64,000 bases of DNA from Anisakis pegreffii (GCA_035041965.1 JAPYMA010000148.1:1-64000); one strand, 5' to 3'. Shown: positions 46,990 through 62,619, numbered from the stretch's first letter. Numbers and translations are program-made. Notes: generated by a model from the letters alone, not told the origin.

Positions 46990-49900
46990 ATAAATGAATA
47001 TACACAAATGTCGAGATTATTAGTATTATGTGATCGTCACTGATGTGTTTTTCGTTACCGCAGATTTTGCAGTAGTTGTCGTTCGTTGATTTGCGATAAT
47101 AATGTTGACGATATTACTGATATTGATAGCGATTTGTATTCTCTTGCATTCGTTTGATCGATACCTATCATGATATTATGTACATAAATCGATCAAACTA
47201 AATTCACCTGAAATTGAAATTAACATCAGTTTCCATAGATACTTACATCAAAATCGATTAATACCGCATCGCATATCTCCAATGATGTATTATATAAAAT
47301 CGCCTGTGAACACATGAACAAATTGATGATAATGCCGCAATACACAAACTGCTTATATGATGATAATATTATCGCGACAATATTTCATTGATTTTTCATG
47401 AACATTTCATCCAGCAGCAATGCAAATCGTTCAGGAAATCCTTTGAAATTTAGTGAAATGTGCTTCGACGAAAGTATATGATCGTTAGAGATTAACCATG
47501 TTGCTATAGATACGAATGGAAAACGTATCAGTTGCTTCTTTTTCTGCATAATAATGAAAAGTAATCGGTATATGATCGAAACAGGTAAAACAGAAATTTA
47601 AAAAAAAACACAAATGAAGCCAAGATAAATGCAGATAGAAAATTCGGCTGATTTCTGAACACAAAAAACTTCCAGTACATACATAACGATAATATCGAGT
47701 CAAAATGAAGAGTCATTTGAGCGCGTATGTAATCAATTGATAAATTGTGTTCAGTGAGATATTTTCGTGATAACAACATAAAATTATCGCAATTGACGAT
47801 GAGAAAAATACTCGTATTTGGTATATGTGTGTGGCATTGCATTATTGAATTGTGGAACGTTAGAAGTATAGAGCATATCCCCTTATATCTATGTTTTGGA
47901 CGAAAAATTTCCCAAATGCCTCGAACATGAAGCTGATTGTGATTCTAAAATTGAGCTTTATCCTCACTGAATGAACATCCGAATTATTTTTTTTGGTTTT
48001 GGCTCTGAGTTTAGTATGTGATAAGAATTCTTCTCAAGCAATATGGATGTATCATGGTATGTGAAATACGTAATCATTCTTGATTCATACTTGTTTTTAT
48101 GTTGTAACAGCACATTCGCACATCACGCTCATGCATCCTCGTCATGTGATTAATGCTTGTATCGATCGACACTCACACGAACAACCTTACTGTGTGGGAG
48201 CCGAATCAAAAACCATCGAATAACAGGCTCAAACTAACTCGTGATTATGTTCGATATTCGTAGGGTTGAAACTGAACGCATTTAACACTTCAGCGATTCG
48301 TCGTTTCTGTGAATTTCTTCCTTAAACACGGAGACTGCTTTCAGCTGCTTTCATATGTTCAGATTTTTTGGAATGCAAGAGAATGCAGAGAGGAAAGTAG
48401 CGAACGAATCGATTCAAACAATCAAAAATGTTTTCTTCTGTTTTTTTTTTTGTTGAAATAGACTGACGGAAAAAAAAACAGCAAAGAACGATCATATTTG
48501 CTGCAAGCAAATCAGGTGAATTGTGGAAATGACATAATATTTGAGTTCAAATATACCTGAAAAAATCGATTGCTTTCGCTTTTCGCTTGTACATTTTCAT
48601 TCTCGCCGCTGCAATGCATAATAAATTCATTTTATTATAATATTCCAAATTCTATGTGTATCCTCAACAAATGACTCATTTCCGTAGTGCTGAATAACAG
48701 TATGAATAATTATTTGTGTGTCCATCGATCGAATTTCGACAAATGACATCACCACGTCGTATTAATATAAGTGCAAATATAATATACGTGCAAATACATC
48801 TGTCGTTGAACAGACGTCTACCAGTGGAAAGTGCATTTGCTAATCTGTTAGAAAACACTCATCGTCAGTTGGAACGATCGAAAATTCACGTTGAATCATT
48901 CGAATTTCATTTCTACGGAGTGTATATGTGCGAGTGATTTGGTTGATGATCTAGCAATTTTATTATTTGATCAGCTTATCAGTATATCAAAGATTACAGT
49001 ACAAGCATTATCTTACGAAATTTTACTCTGATACTTTGTAAATAAACGTAACGGTAGCATGCACATTCGTTGAAGAAAAACTAAACTTATGAACAGCACC
49101 CGGAGGGGGAGTAATTATCCACTGCAATATCTTACCTGTACTGAAATTCAAAGCTGGATGGAGTTAATTCATTGCTGCATTTTGGGCCAATTTAACTCGA
49201 AAGTCAGAGGAATGTTTACTTCATAAAAATAAGGAGAAATCATACGCAAATTATTGCGTACATAATAACAACTGATATAGAAATCAGAGCAAATATTTAC
49301 TGCATATGCATCGGAAATCGTGCAAGTCTCAACTTATAAAACAAGAAAGAACAACGATCAAAAAACCTAACAGTATTTCTGAGCCTTATGGAAATTTTAA
49401 AATGGATCAACGTAAACGTGAGGAAAACAGACTAATTGTAAGTCTTCCTATAGCCCAAGCGTCCATGAAAGGCTTGGGGAAAGGGGAGTTTTTCTAGCTC
49501 TGTTCAATCTCGAAGATATTAATCAATTAAGATCTTTAACCGAATTGAAGTTGTGATCATTAAGCGTTCCATAACAAACGAAACACGAAACTGACACTTA
49601 CGAAGGTTGTCTGGGTGAGATGACATCAATCCTAACGCTTAATGACGAAATGAGTTCATTTTCTTGAAAAATTAAAAAATTATTCGTTTATTTCAAAGAA
49701 TAATCAATGAATGAAATAATGGACCTAGCCACGTTATAAAATCAATAACCGAATAAAAATGATTTAAAAAATACGAAAATTCACATTGTCAGTAATATCA
49801 ATAAGCAGCACTTCATTAATGAGCAATTCCAATAAATATTCTTGTTAATATTCCAAACTGCAATAAATTCACGCAATTCGCTTCAATATCCACACACAAC

Positions 49901-52900
49901 TCCAGAGTTCACTCTCTTGCTGCCGTTTAAACCTGAAGTCGATAATGAAAGAAATCATCTCACAAAACAGAACCAGTACGATTAGATAAGAAGTTAACAA
50001 TATGTAAAGAAACGATCACATTGCACGTTGTATACTTATCTAAAACTCTTTCTTTCGAAGATATCTCGTCAACACTTAATAACTCAACGACCAAACATCG
50101 TCAAACACGTGTTCATGACGAAATCATGTTTATCATTATTCCGTGCCACTCGATGCCTTATTTCATCCACTCAATACTTTTAATGTTGTTCATTCACGTA
50201 ATACCAACGATACGCTTTTCATATTCAGCGATTATCATCGACATAGTGCAAATATTGGCTTTTGCGAGTACTGTTGCACTGAAATGAGACATATTTATAT
50301 TGATATCAAAGAATTTCTATTGATATCGAAGAAGATTTATTGATGAAACTTCCTTTGGTTGTTGGTAAACGATGCAAATTCAGTTTGATTTGAGGGAATG
50401 TTTATTCCATAAGCATATATCAAATTAAGGAAATAGGCATTTTATTTTGAAAAGGCGAAACGTGAAAATTTATACGTTTTATGATGTATCGATTGCACTG
50501 GAACATACCAGAATAGTTAGTGGATAAGTATTAAGCAACTGAATCAATAGTTTGAGAGTAAATAAACAATGGCTCTCGTTCAGTGATGTGAGATGAATTG
50601 CCTCATTCGAAGAGAGATAACTATTAATTATGACGTAATTAATCGTCATTGGCATTCAGGTACATTGCGGTAAGTGATATTAAATACATTTCATCGCATC
50701 AAAGTGATGTCAGTTCATATTTGTTTACTTGAGGAAATGAATGGCGTGTGGATGTACCGATTTTGCTCAATTAAAAATATCAATCAAATTTTTTGATGGA
50801 TTGGAGAAATCCAAATTCCGTGGTTATAATGATATTGATGTTGTCGTCAAATTCATCATCAGTGAATGACATAAATAATTATGACAAGGAATTCAATGCT
50901 TTTGCCCGTTTCATGTTTTCGTGGGTGAATTTATTGTTGAATTCATTCGCTTTGATTAAAAATTTTAAATTTGCTCAAATGGATCCAGTTCACTCACGAA
51001 TTTTGCTTTGCTCAGTTTATATCGATAAATTTTTTAAAGCTAATTCGATCCTCACATAATCAGATACCAATCCGCATGAACACTTCTCAGTTAGATGGCA
51101 TGAGTTTCATTGTTCTATGAACTATATTTTCAAGCAAGTCTCGCTAGCATTCATCATTTTCAAAACGCTGTTGAAAGTAATTAGGAGTTATCGCGATAAA
51201 ATAGGTGAATGCTACAATTATTAATCGAACACCACTTGCATGCTATTAAGGAATCATTTATTGTAATGTGAAATATTATTCGAATGAAGAGAAATTGACT
51301 ACTGATGTATTTCGTTATCGAATACACTTTTTCATATTGCATTCATAAATTTACTTGAAAAAAGTTGTGTCATGAAGAAATTCAAGCAAATGAATAATCA
51401 TTCGCCCATCCGTTTGGCATACAGCTGTTCAAATGCACACTTGATCGTCGCAGGTGATGATGACTAATGGTAGCTGTCAAATCGTAGCTAATGATAACTT
51501 TTGAGCGGCAAATATTGATGTTGGTTTTATGAGCAAGCACAGCCAACTCTCGATGTAAATCAACGCGATTAATGTGCACGTTCTGAACGACAAAATATTG
51601 TCGTTAAAAAGGGATAACTTCAATTGTAAGCAGTCCCATTTCACTACAATATGTCCCATTTCAAATGTGACGGAAAACCGATTCTGAAGAATTTCTTTTC
51701 AGTTTGTGACGTATTTTTTGGATGTTGTTGATTTATGACTGCAACAACGCCAATAATAATGGGGGAACAATGTTTGTTTTCTAACGATTATGAAAGATTT
51801 TCACTCAAAATTACAAAGTATCATCGTTTCTAAGTAAGTGTCAGAGAAAGTAGTGTTATCGTGAGGAAGCCGATTCATGTAAGTTGAATAATACTGCATA
51901 AGTTAAAACACCAACTCTGCATCGTATTCAAATCCTTGCATCGATTTTTCATATATAAATTGATTCATTGCACTCTCGTTTAGTCACTATGTGCGAAGAT
52001 GTCGAAATGAACAAACAAGGACACTTTCAAATCATGGTAATGAACGTTAACACTGGTTGCCATGAGAACAGGAAGTAGGGTAGCTGATGCGTGAACCGAG
52101 CAGAAAAATGCCATCGGTACAATTGCCGTGGGATGTAACGTTAAATTCACATGTTTTTCACATGCCATCGTTGGAAAATTCACGTGATAAAAGCCTGTAA
52201 ATCATATGCTTGCAGTGTACTTGTGGTAACAAAGACGACGAATCGAACACATATATATATATGTTCGCTGTGAATTCGTGCGCAAAATAAAAACGAGAAT
52301 GCAAATAAAATGAATGCGATGAAATTTATGAGGAAATTCTCTAATTATGCGAGTGTTCATCAAAGACTTACTTCACAGCTGTGTGCAATAAGCTATTCGT
52401 TCTTTTCCTCAAAGCTAATTGAGTTGTGAGATAATCATCAGTGAGAGTTAGTTCATTGCCTACATAAAAGATCCATAAGTAAGATTAACTCTTAGCTGAG
52501 GCCAGCTGAAAGTCGGTTCTTCAACAGGTACAATACATCCAATTCCTCAAAAAGAACTTTCTCACACGAGTGAATCACTAGTTACCATTCATATAACAGA
52601 TGTAGATAACACAAATTACGCTTGTTATACACGGAATTATGTAATCCATTCTCATGTTTATTACTGTTATGCATTCGGATGTTTAGCACATATTCCATCT
52701 GATAAAATGTGTTCATAATTATTTTGTGACTGCAGGTGCGGATACAACCGAACATTTCACTGTATATTCAGTTTTGCGTGCACATACTAATAAAGGTTCT
52801 TTCGCTTTGTCATATTATTTCGAATGAAATGAATCTGCAAAATGTTAGCGTATTACTTAAATGTTTCCATGTGCAAATATTGCAATCAATTGCACTTATT

Positions 52901-55900
52901 TGTTGCACTCACTCACTATCAGTAACGATATCGATCATGAGCAAAGAATGCAATCACAAGGCATCAGTTTTCGTACGCCTGAAACCTCCGAACGAATACA
53001 TCAGTGAGCAGTATTCTTGCCCGAAGGAAAATTTAATGGCAGCATTCAGTTTTTGAGTGTGTTTGCATGTATCGAAGAAACCACAACTGAATACTGAGAG
53101 AACAAGTATCGAAATTTGAGTTACATGATGTGAACGTATGATTTGTTCTACAATAACATCTGAATTATCCTTTAGAATAATGATAACTTACAAAAAATAG
53201 CAGTTTTCTAAAATAAGAACAAATGAGCTACTCCAACAAATTTTTCGTCACTGATGCGCATTTACTGGATGCGGTACCAACGAACATTCGATTTTTTAAG
53301 CTTAAACAAATATTGGAGAAGTGAAAATTTTAAGATTATCGCTAATATTCTCTTAGGACGTTTTTATAAACTTTTACCGGAAAAGCTCTTTATTTCAATT
53401 TGTCTTTTCGGAGAGAAATATTCACTAATTCATTTTTAATTGGTGTTAAGTTCAAGGAAATGTGTATATCGATAATAGTCAGATAGCTTAAATACGAAAA
53501 ATTGTGATGAAAGGTTTTAGTTTTCGAATATGCATAGGGAAATGAATTTTGCAGATGGTTGAATGAACTTGACACAATGAGGGAGTAATAGAATGTTCGA
53601 GTCTTTGATCACATTTTGTTTTGCTGAACGATTCACGTGAGTGCACTCTGCGTACGAGTGATCCCTGTTCAAGAGCTGATAGTGACGAGTAACATTTGCG
53701 AAAGTTTACATTCACAAACAGACAATCAAACAATATGTGGTATGTATAATCGAATGACTGAATTTGACCCAATTATATGAATCTGAATCAGTCAGTGATG
53801 AACAATGCGAACAAATGAAATAATTTTATGAAGTATCCGTTTTCAAGGATTTTTTGATTGATGCAGTCGAAATCTTGTTTGACGTCAAACGTTTCACGTC
53901 CAGTTTGGATAATTTCATTGAATTTTTGAGCGTTTCAGACAATTATATCTTTCTTTCTTCATCATTCGTTCAAGTGCTTTTTTCGTTGGTAAAGAAGACG
54001 AAAATGGAGTTGATTCGTCACAGAAGACTCTAATAGCGTTAACGATCGTTGAAACAAAAACTTCGCTCTTTTCTCTTTTTTTCGTCAGTTCTTCGCTCAG
54101 TGACCAATTGAAGAAGATGAGAGCGTTTGATTAATCGCCCATCTGCACCGCAAAGTACATTCTAAAAAAAATAACTTCGAAATTGTTCTCATTTTGCACC
54201 TTCAATGATTTCTTTAAAATGTAATTTTGATGGAAATGAAAACCAATAATTCTCGGGGTTTCCAGTGTTTGAAACTCAATTCATAAATTCTGCCGGTACC
54301 ATGATACTGTTAATTATTGATGATTAGATTGCAATTGCTGTTTTTGATGAATAAAATAGTCATTGTGTAGAATCATACGATGATGTTTACTTCAAATTCA
54401 TGACGCTCTCACCAAATTCATGAGCTAGTCGGAGAGTATCAACATTTTGCTGGATATCAGCTCATGCGTTTCAATGCTGGTAAAATGCACACACACACAT
54501 GGCTACACCACATATTTCGTAAGCTTACATAATAAGAGAGATGGAATAGCTGTTGATTTTCTTCGACTTACTAAAAGCATTAGCTGAGAGCAGAGTATCG
54601 TTCATGGCAGCAAACTCACTACTGCAGCTGACTATTGCTTCGTATCGACTTCTCGTTCCGTAGACTACAGACTGCTTTTCATCAGCATTTTGTCATCACC
54701 TAACAACGCACTCAACCATACATGAATTGGGGGAAACAATTCTTATTTTGAATGAACTCTTTTAGGGATTCGTTGAATGTTTGAAGAATGCATAACATTC
54801 ATGACACTATTTCATTTATTTTCAACCAGCAAGAGGCAGTTTGATTAATGCTGCTCGGTTGATGAGCAAAATATGGATCATGAGTAGAAGGATCGATATA
54901 AATCATGAACATATCACAAATATATCAAAAATCACAAATCTCTCCGGTTTAGCAATGTTGCATACGTATCGGAATGCTGTTTACCTCATATTAGCTCTAC
55001 AAACATAGTTCGTGTGCCTAACTGATGTACGTGAGCATGCATGTTTTAAGGGATGAAATCCGTTGCATATATTCTTCAGTGGTGTATGTAAGTGAGTTAG
55101 TGAAGCAGTTCGAAGGGAAGTTTATGAATGTGTGCACAAGATCGATATGGAATTATTATTGATATTTGAATGTGGAATTTATCATTCTATAACATTTGAG
55201 TGTCAGTATTAATTATTTATTGACATTTGAAACTAGCGTTTTTTGAGGCGTGCTTAGCACTAAAACCTGATAGTGTATCACTATCATTGCTGCTTGAACG
55301 CGTAATTGCAAGGTCGAATGTAAGCTATTAATAATATAAATCTTCACTTCAGCTTGAAAATACATTGTTTCCATTCACAATCAGGGAAATTAACTCAATA
55401 CAAATTGTGATTTTTGGAGGGAACGCATACAAAAACGTCGGTTTTCATCATGTTTGTACTATTTTGCTCTTTATGCTCATCATACTCACGACAACTAGAG
55501 AACACATCTTGTCTATGAACCATTTTATTCATGACCTGATTCAAATTCTCATGAATTTAGAAACATATCCCACGAAAACAAGCACTTCAAGGCAGCCAGA
55601 AAAAATTCTCAAAGATGACCGGCAGGAAAATCTTCAGCAATGAATTTTCTCGACTTAAACTTAATGAACCTTCAACTTTCAAAGAAGTTGAATTTGCTCG
55701 ACAAAATAAACTCAACAGACTATTGTTATGATATGTGTCGAATAGCACAAATGAACTCACTCAAAAATGCGAAAACAACCCAAAACAAAGCTGAAAACTA
55801 TCTAAAATTTCCAACTACCATAACAAAAATAACAATACCAAAATCAAGAATGCACCTCTCACTGAATGTCTGTACTATTCTACGATAACAAATAACAAAC

Positions 55901-56790
55901 CATACACAAAAAATTCATCAGTGCACATAAACCTAACTATTTTCAAATCTTTCATTGTGCACTTATCCAAAAACGATACCTATAAATCAAATGCGAACAC
56001 TCCTCTTCGTTCCAAACCAACTTTGTGTGTGTTATTGAAGTTATCAAATGACGTTGCACAAGGAAGTACACAAAAAGTTTACATTTCATTTGTTGTTGAT
56101 AACAGTCGTAACACTGTAGTTGATAGGGTCAGTAAAGCAGCAATCAATAGCGTGATTTTCGTTTCCTTTTCGATTCAGTGACGACGATGGCATGAGCAAG
56201 CAATGAAGTACATGTTTATGAACTGAAACCCAATTTATTTGTGATGATGAACCTTTCTTATACAAAACATTTCACTTTATTTGGTTAAAGTGTACTTTTT
56301 GTTAGTTACTTGTTCAGTTGTGTACTCTTGTATTGTCATTTACACTGTACAAATTTTTTGACATTCTTCTTAATTAATCTTTTTTCCTCTCCACATTTCA
56401 TCATTTATTGTAAAAATTATAATACACAATAAATAATAATAAAACGCTTTCTGAATCACCATAAATCTCGTCATATTTCAAAATATATAATATATATTTA
56501 TCACATATTAGAGTAGATATAATTGTTTTCTGAATTGAGAGACTAATTCCATTCCAAATTTAAATTCTTTTGAACAGAGAATCGTCAATTCTCGATTCAA
56601 CAAATCCTCAGAAGTGGAAAATTTTGACCGTGTATTCATTGTTGTTAAGGTGCAATCGTTTCGTGAAATAACTAAATATCACAAATTAATCACTTCACAA
56701 TAACACCGCTAACCAATCACAAGAAAAATCACAACACGAACACTTCAAACAAATTATGCAAACGAACTGCTTTCAGCCAATTGCACTTCA
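46990..56790. other. About 9.8 kb without a supported gene
   Basis: Open frames here are at most about 106 codons and lack domains, consistent splice partners or similarity I recognise. No tRNA, SL RNA, U6 or 5S sequence was seen. The region is AT-rich, with simple runs such as (AT)n near 52252. It may hold regulatory sequence for the trehalase gene (its promoter would lie just above 46973), long introns of an unrecognised gene, or non-coding RNA. Confidence 0.5.
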
Positions 56791-56795
56791 TTAAA

Positions 56796-58889
56796 TTAAT
56801 GGTAATATTTCTTCGAGAAAACTCTCATAACGAGAACCATAGCGAGGAAAGATGCGACGATAACGAAAATGCCAATCAAATACATGCAATCACACCACGA
56901 TCGATATGCATGCTCCTCAAGGCGGCGACTCTCAGTTTCTAGTTTCGTTCTGTTCAGTTCAGCCGTATCTTGCAGTCTTGTCAACGTCTGTAAAAATTAC
57001 TGTTTCAATCAAATTAACTTTTAACAGGTGAAAATTATCTCCTTATGCAGAAAAATCAAAATGAAAATTTTATCCATTGATTCATGAAATGCGCTGCTGA
57101 TTTTTGAATCGTTTATTCGAATCAGGATAACTTATTAAAAGAAAGCAAAATTAACGCGAAGAACTTTCACAAAAATAATAATTCATTAATGCGTATAATT
57201 TTGACAAAACCCTCACGAAAACACGCGTGAATACTGCGATAGACAACAAGAGATGATTTCAGTAATAAACATAAATTTAACAAAAGCAAATATAAAAATA
57301 ATAACAGAGTAGACAGGAAATGAGACGACATACAACGTTATCCTGTTTGATAACATCTCCTGCAGTGCTGTAGGTCTGCTTCATCAATATGGCCATTGCA
57401 CGCAGTTCCTCGGCTAATTCCTCTTGCTTCATTTCTTCTGTATGCAGAACATCTTCACCACTTTCGCGTATTTCTCTTCAATAAACAAATCCTTCATTTA
57501 TTCAGTTTTGAGAATTCATTTGGCTCATTTAAAAATAGTAAGAAATCAAATGAAATAACTTAAAAATAAAAAAACAGTACATTAGATGGTAACGTAGAAT
57601 GTTTCAAAATAAACTTTAGTTATCTTATTTATCTATTCATAAACAACTGAAAGAGAGTATTGCACTTACATATCGTTGGATTTTGGAAAACTGATTCTTT
57701 TATCACAAAATTGAGTTCAGTGCAAAATAATTTGAATACAAACACAATGAGGTTGGTAAGGAGACAACCATTATAATGGAGAGCGCTTTATGAAACTTTT
57801 CATGCAGCTGAACATACTTATAAAATGACAATAATTCGCGAATACACAAACCGTTGTGTTCCACCGAGAAGTTGCTTACGTAGATCGGCAATATAAACGG
57901 ATTTATTCTTCGCTTTGAGCATATCAACACTTATAGAACCCGAGTCTGTTGTTGACTGCGACGACAGTTGTCTATCAATGAGCAAATTGGGCTGTGTCGG
58001 TTCTGCCATGAAATCATCATTTGAAATCACTGAAGTTGGGAATGCCGATGGGATCAGTTCAATCCACCGTAACCTCTCCACTGGTGTCTTCTTTAAATAC
58101 CCATTGTTATCAATTGCTAAAACACCGAAAATCTTCTGCGGAAGTTTGCAGATTCATAAAAGAGTTGGTGTGAAAATGACTCATTTCGATGGGAACTCAA
58201 AACAATCATCGAGATGCGTTGATAATAATCATAATAAGGAGGGATGGCTATTGATGAAGGTAATTCAGTTTACTTATCCTCGACTGATAATTCGCATAAA
58301 ACTGCAAACGCATTAGAACATTCTGTTTTTGTGGATTATCACTTTTTTCAAAAAAAAGCTCTCATTAGTTGGAAAGTATATTTATAGAGAGTTATCGGTT
58401 GTCAAATTGGTGGCGTTTGATTCAAATTTGGTATCACTCATTAATACTAAGCAAATCTGCTGCTAAAACTGAACGCAGATAATCAAAGGATGTATAAACC
58501 CACTTTCTGCTGTGCTTCGACAAGAATTCGTATCTGATGAACGTCACGTCCATATTGCATTAATAAATCCGTATCAAGATTCCTGAATCATCAATAAATT
58601 CGTGATCACAACTTCCATTACCAATTGTGAATTTATATCATATTAAAATTACTGAGAGCCATTAATATTTCTTGTTGCCAGAAGGTTCCGTGAAATGATA
58701 TTCAACGATAACGAGATAAGAATAAATAACTCTTAACCTATCGTCCTGAAGACGACTAAAAATTGTTTCCAATTCAACGATTGCCGCTTTCAACTTCCAA
58801 ATATTATCAGCTGAATTCTCTCGGCACAATCGCTTCGTACGATCCAACAATCGTTGAAGATTTATTTCATCTACCGATACGAGCACCAT
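56796..58889 (-). CDS. USE1-like ER SNARE
   Basis: Five exons on the minus strand join in phase: 58889-58738, 58582-58504, 58090-57852, 57475-57334 and 56987-56796 (267 aa; human USE1 259 aa). The N-terminus (NLQRLLDRTKRLCREN) and the short ADLRKQLLG motif match USE1. The SNARE helix covers about residues 160-230, with EELAEELRAMAILMKQ, VIKQDN and LETESRRLEEH aligning to the human protein. A single C-terminal membrane anchor (YLIGIFVIVASFLAMVLVMR) follows with a short lumenal tail, as expected for a tail-anchored SNARE. USE1 works with syntaxin 18, BNIP1 and Sec22b in Golgi-to-ER retrograde fusion. It lies 1.2 kb downstream of PSMA4 on the same strand; an operon is possible but not shown. Confidence 0.9.
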
Positions 58890-60127
58890 TCTTTAACAAT
58901 TCTTCTTTCGTTCAGTTATATTCTCATTAATTCTTCATTCCTTTATGTGACAACTAAAAACATTGAAGTTCAGTTGATAAGCTGAATGTTAAACTCCTAT
59001 AATACAGATGAATCACCTGCTGCTTGCCAATTCTCTACAATATCACCACTCGTTAATGACGACTACGTAACGCCGAACCACTGAGTTTATTTGAATATTT
59101 GATCTGCTTAATCTATGTCTAGTATTCAATTATTTACTCCAATACTTGGTAATTTACAGAACTATCAGTTTTCTTATTATAAGGGTAATACATCCATGAA
59201 CATGAACATAAAACAAACTCATTCATTTCCCGAATTATCGCTATTCAAATCATTGCTGACTGAACAGAAAAACAAAACCAGTTGACGTCCTCTTCTACTT
59301 TCATTCTTCGAATCGGATGAATTCATAAAACCACAGTGACCCGATAAAACCAGGTATCTCCTGGACACCAAACGGGTACCGCAAAATAGATAAAACATGG
59401 TCACCGTAATGTTGATGAGATAACATCTTTACATTGATCTTACAAATTATTCACTCCAGTAACTACAACACTGATAAAAGCAAACTACCGTAACATACTG
59501 CAAAGTATTTTATCATCATTATAATAATTTAATACGATCAAAAACAAAACGTATTCAAAAGTCAAACAACCAACAAATACTCCACGAATTGCATTAACAA
59601 ATACAGCATCCAACAATGCAAACACAAAACATGAACTTCTCCCGATATTCTATCTGTTTTACTGATTTCGTCTTATATATTCTCTTATCTGCATCTCCCA
59701 AAAATTAACAGCGACCATTCATAACAAATGAACACACAATATGCCCAATAACAATAAATGGAAATTTTAAAAATGTGAGAATTATGGAATGAGCATTTCT
59801 TATACCTTAAAAAGACCTTAGCAATCCACACAACAATTTTGAAATTCAAAAAGGAATACATTCCTGAGAAATAATTTTCATATCGCAATACAAATGTGAT
59901 GTCAATCACCATAAGTTCAAAAACCTAATCTTCCTCCTTCACAGCAATGAAAATTTTTATCTCCATCAAAATCACAAATTAATCTACGAAATGAAGCTCA
60001 CTCACCTTCAGCGCAACGATAACGGAGATTGACAAATTGCTATAATATAATCTGATAATATTCCGGTGTTTGATAGACAAATAGATAGGATAAAATCAGT
60101 TGAGAGCACATTCATACAACTGATCAA

Positions 60128-62129
60128 TCAAGCAGTTTGTTGAGCCTCTTGTTCCTTCTCTCGTTCTTCGTGTTCCTTTATTAACTGCGATACTTCGGCG
60201 CTATTCAACTCCTCCACTACAGTCTTGTCGTTACGTCGCGTTAACACAGCCATTTCCACTGAAATATTTATGGAATCGAGATTTTATCGATTTGAAGATT
60301 TGTAGGATAAAACACAATGACTGATAGTCTTCAAATGAACTATAAAAGAAGAGCAGCAAACAATAGAAGAGCAACGAAAATCGAGCAACCGACATTATCA
60401 CACTAATACGTTATATCGCATAGCGGAATAAACGAACTCGATTTAAAATTTCAAAGATACCGGAAAAGAAACTTCAATTCATATGAACAAACCATGAGAT
60501 GAATGCATCTTTTGGTGTGAGCACTATTTCAGGAATACATCACTGATAAAATTTTCCATTAATTGATTTACGACAAAAATTACTTTTACAACAAAAAGCA
60601 AACGTACTCTTTTCTGCCGATAGTTTCACATCCAACGTTTTTGATAATACTTTCATCGCAAGTTTCTTCGCTTCAGCAAGATTCGGTGACTTATATTCTT
60701 GTTTTAACAACGAAACAGCCGCCTAAGTTATCATTCGTTTAAGCATGTTATACTGAACAGAATCCAGAAGCGATCAGAATTTCAATTGTGGCTTGGGAGC
60801 TCCCGATTTCAACTCCAAACAACAGAAAGCTGAAGTGAGCTTTCAGTAGAGCATCAAGCCTCAATGGCCATTATTTCGAAAATCCACACTTCAGTTCCAT
60901 TATTACCATAAATGAAAAAATCGTACTTATTCGAAATCACGGTGTTCAGGAACACAACACGTCACAATTTTGCTTTTTGATGCTACGACTGCCCAGGATC
61001 AATTCAAATTCATATATTTAAAGTCCACAGCAAACAATTACAAAAGCAACTCGAATTGTTGCTTCAATTACCTGATGATTATTGCCAATACATGTTGCTT
61101 TCCATCCAGTGTAATTTCCACTTGGGTCAGACTGGTAAAGCTGATAACCGAAATGTTGATCCCAACCCATATATAAGAGAGAAACACCGAAGGGTCGTTT
61201 TCCTGAAAGAGAGAAACATTGACGAATCTGAACCGGAGAAGATTATTTGAAGTCTTTCATTCACGCTTTCAGTAATTCTCACATTCAAACAATTCATTAT
61301 TATCCATCACCAATAATTATTAGCCAAATTCAATAATCCATCATGAACAATTCAAATAATCCATTCAAATAATAAAATAATTATCAGCCAACTGGTATTA
61401 TCAGAATTTTACCTTAGAAATAAATGAACAAACAAACACATAAAAACTAAGAACTCTAACCTCCAACTTGTGTATAACGCTGTTTTTCATTACACAGTGT
61501 TTGTACTAACTGCTCAACCGGAATATGCTCACCATAACTGAGTTTATATTCAGCGGCCCAATAGCGCAGATGATTTATAAGAATATTTGCATCTGCTGTT
61601 ATACCGGCTACTGTACAGGCTATATTGTCGGATAGACGATAAATTTTCTCAGCAAGAACCTGAAAAATTCATTCAATCATAAAACGTTCAGACAGATTTT
61701 ATTCTTTAGCAAGAGTTTTAGAGTGCAACATTCATTCCGCTTGAATTTTGTACGTATAAGAATAGGACACTTCAAGCTGACAAAACATCGTTAAATTACT
61801 TGAAAGGCAGACAATAGCAAATCTACGACATCAAATGAATAATGGAATCAATACAGATAGTATTTGTTGGAATATGCGGCATTCTAGCAAAAAACTTGTG
61901 GAGGAAAATTTTTCTGCGATGAGTACAAGAAATATTTTCAGAACAAGAGAAGAACCTCATCATCGAGCAGTTTATGAACGTTCCTTTTCTCGGCTGCAAT
62001 GAGGATACCGTCTGAAGCGAGAATACCAAGGCATGTTCCGGCATGAGATATTGCCTCCATTGCATATTCTACTTGATACAAACGTCCTTCCGGTGAAAAT
62101 ATCGTTGTTCTCGTATCATAACGTCTTGC
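60128..62129 (-). CDS. pas-3: Proteasome subunit alpha type 4 (PSMA4)
   Basis: Exons 62129-61956, 61659-61461, 61202-61072, 60722-60608 and 60258-60128 give residues 2-250 in phase. The alpha-subunit N-terminal signature ([20 protein letters not shown]) opens the first of these. [32 protein letters not shown] and [19 protein letters not shown] are diagnostic of alpha-4. The C-terminus is a charged helix ([18 protein letters not shown]). It forms part of the 20S outer ring and is non-catalytic. The initiator Met is not in the first exon: a TTTATAG acceptor directly precedes the Ala codon, so the ATG must be in a very small upstream exon. One candidate is 62616-62614 (ATG followed by GTTGGT). 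The total of 250 aa equals the length expected for nematode alpha-4. The symbol is by similarity to the C. elegans gene. Confidence 0.95.
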
Positions 62130-62619
62130 CTATAAAATTATACTGACATTACTTTGCTTCAAAAGCTACGCAATCAGACGTATTAAACAGGATGACTTTT
62201 GAACTCAAATCAAACAAATCAGAAATCGTTTGGATAGTGTCACACCACTTCCTTATAAGGGCCTCACAAACGCTCACGATCAGATAATTTTGCTCTTTCA
62301 TTTACTCTATGTGATTTCAGGCATGAAAAGCCTTCAGAACAATTTGAACACCGTCGGTCATTAGGCACGACGCTAGCGAAATCCGTTACAAATCTGCTAT
62401 AGCGCCTCACACATCTACATAAAGCAAACAAGCAAATTATGTGGATATGCATGGCGCATCTTCAAATAAACAATCGAATGACTTCATAGAATCCAATTAC
62501 TACGATAGCCATAAATGGAAGCTACTCAGAACCATTCCAACAGTTAAAAATATCACAACGTCAGAATCTGATCGAATGCATATTTTCAGATGAAAAGAAG
62601 GAAAAGGAACCAACCATTT

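Noticed and set aside
55365..55888. Adjacent plus-strand open frames of 92 and 82 codons
   Set aside because: Low-complexity Lys/Asn/Thr composition, overlapping frames, no splice logic and no recognised domain.
57915..58316. 133-codon plus-strand frame, among the longest on that strand
   Set aside because: It is antisense to USE1 exon 3 and its flanking intron; the minus strand carries the conserved protein.
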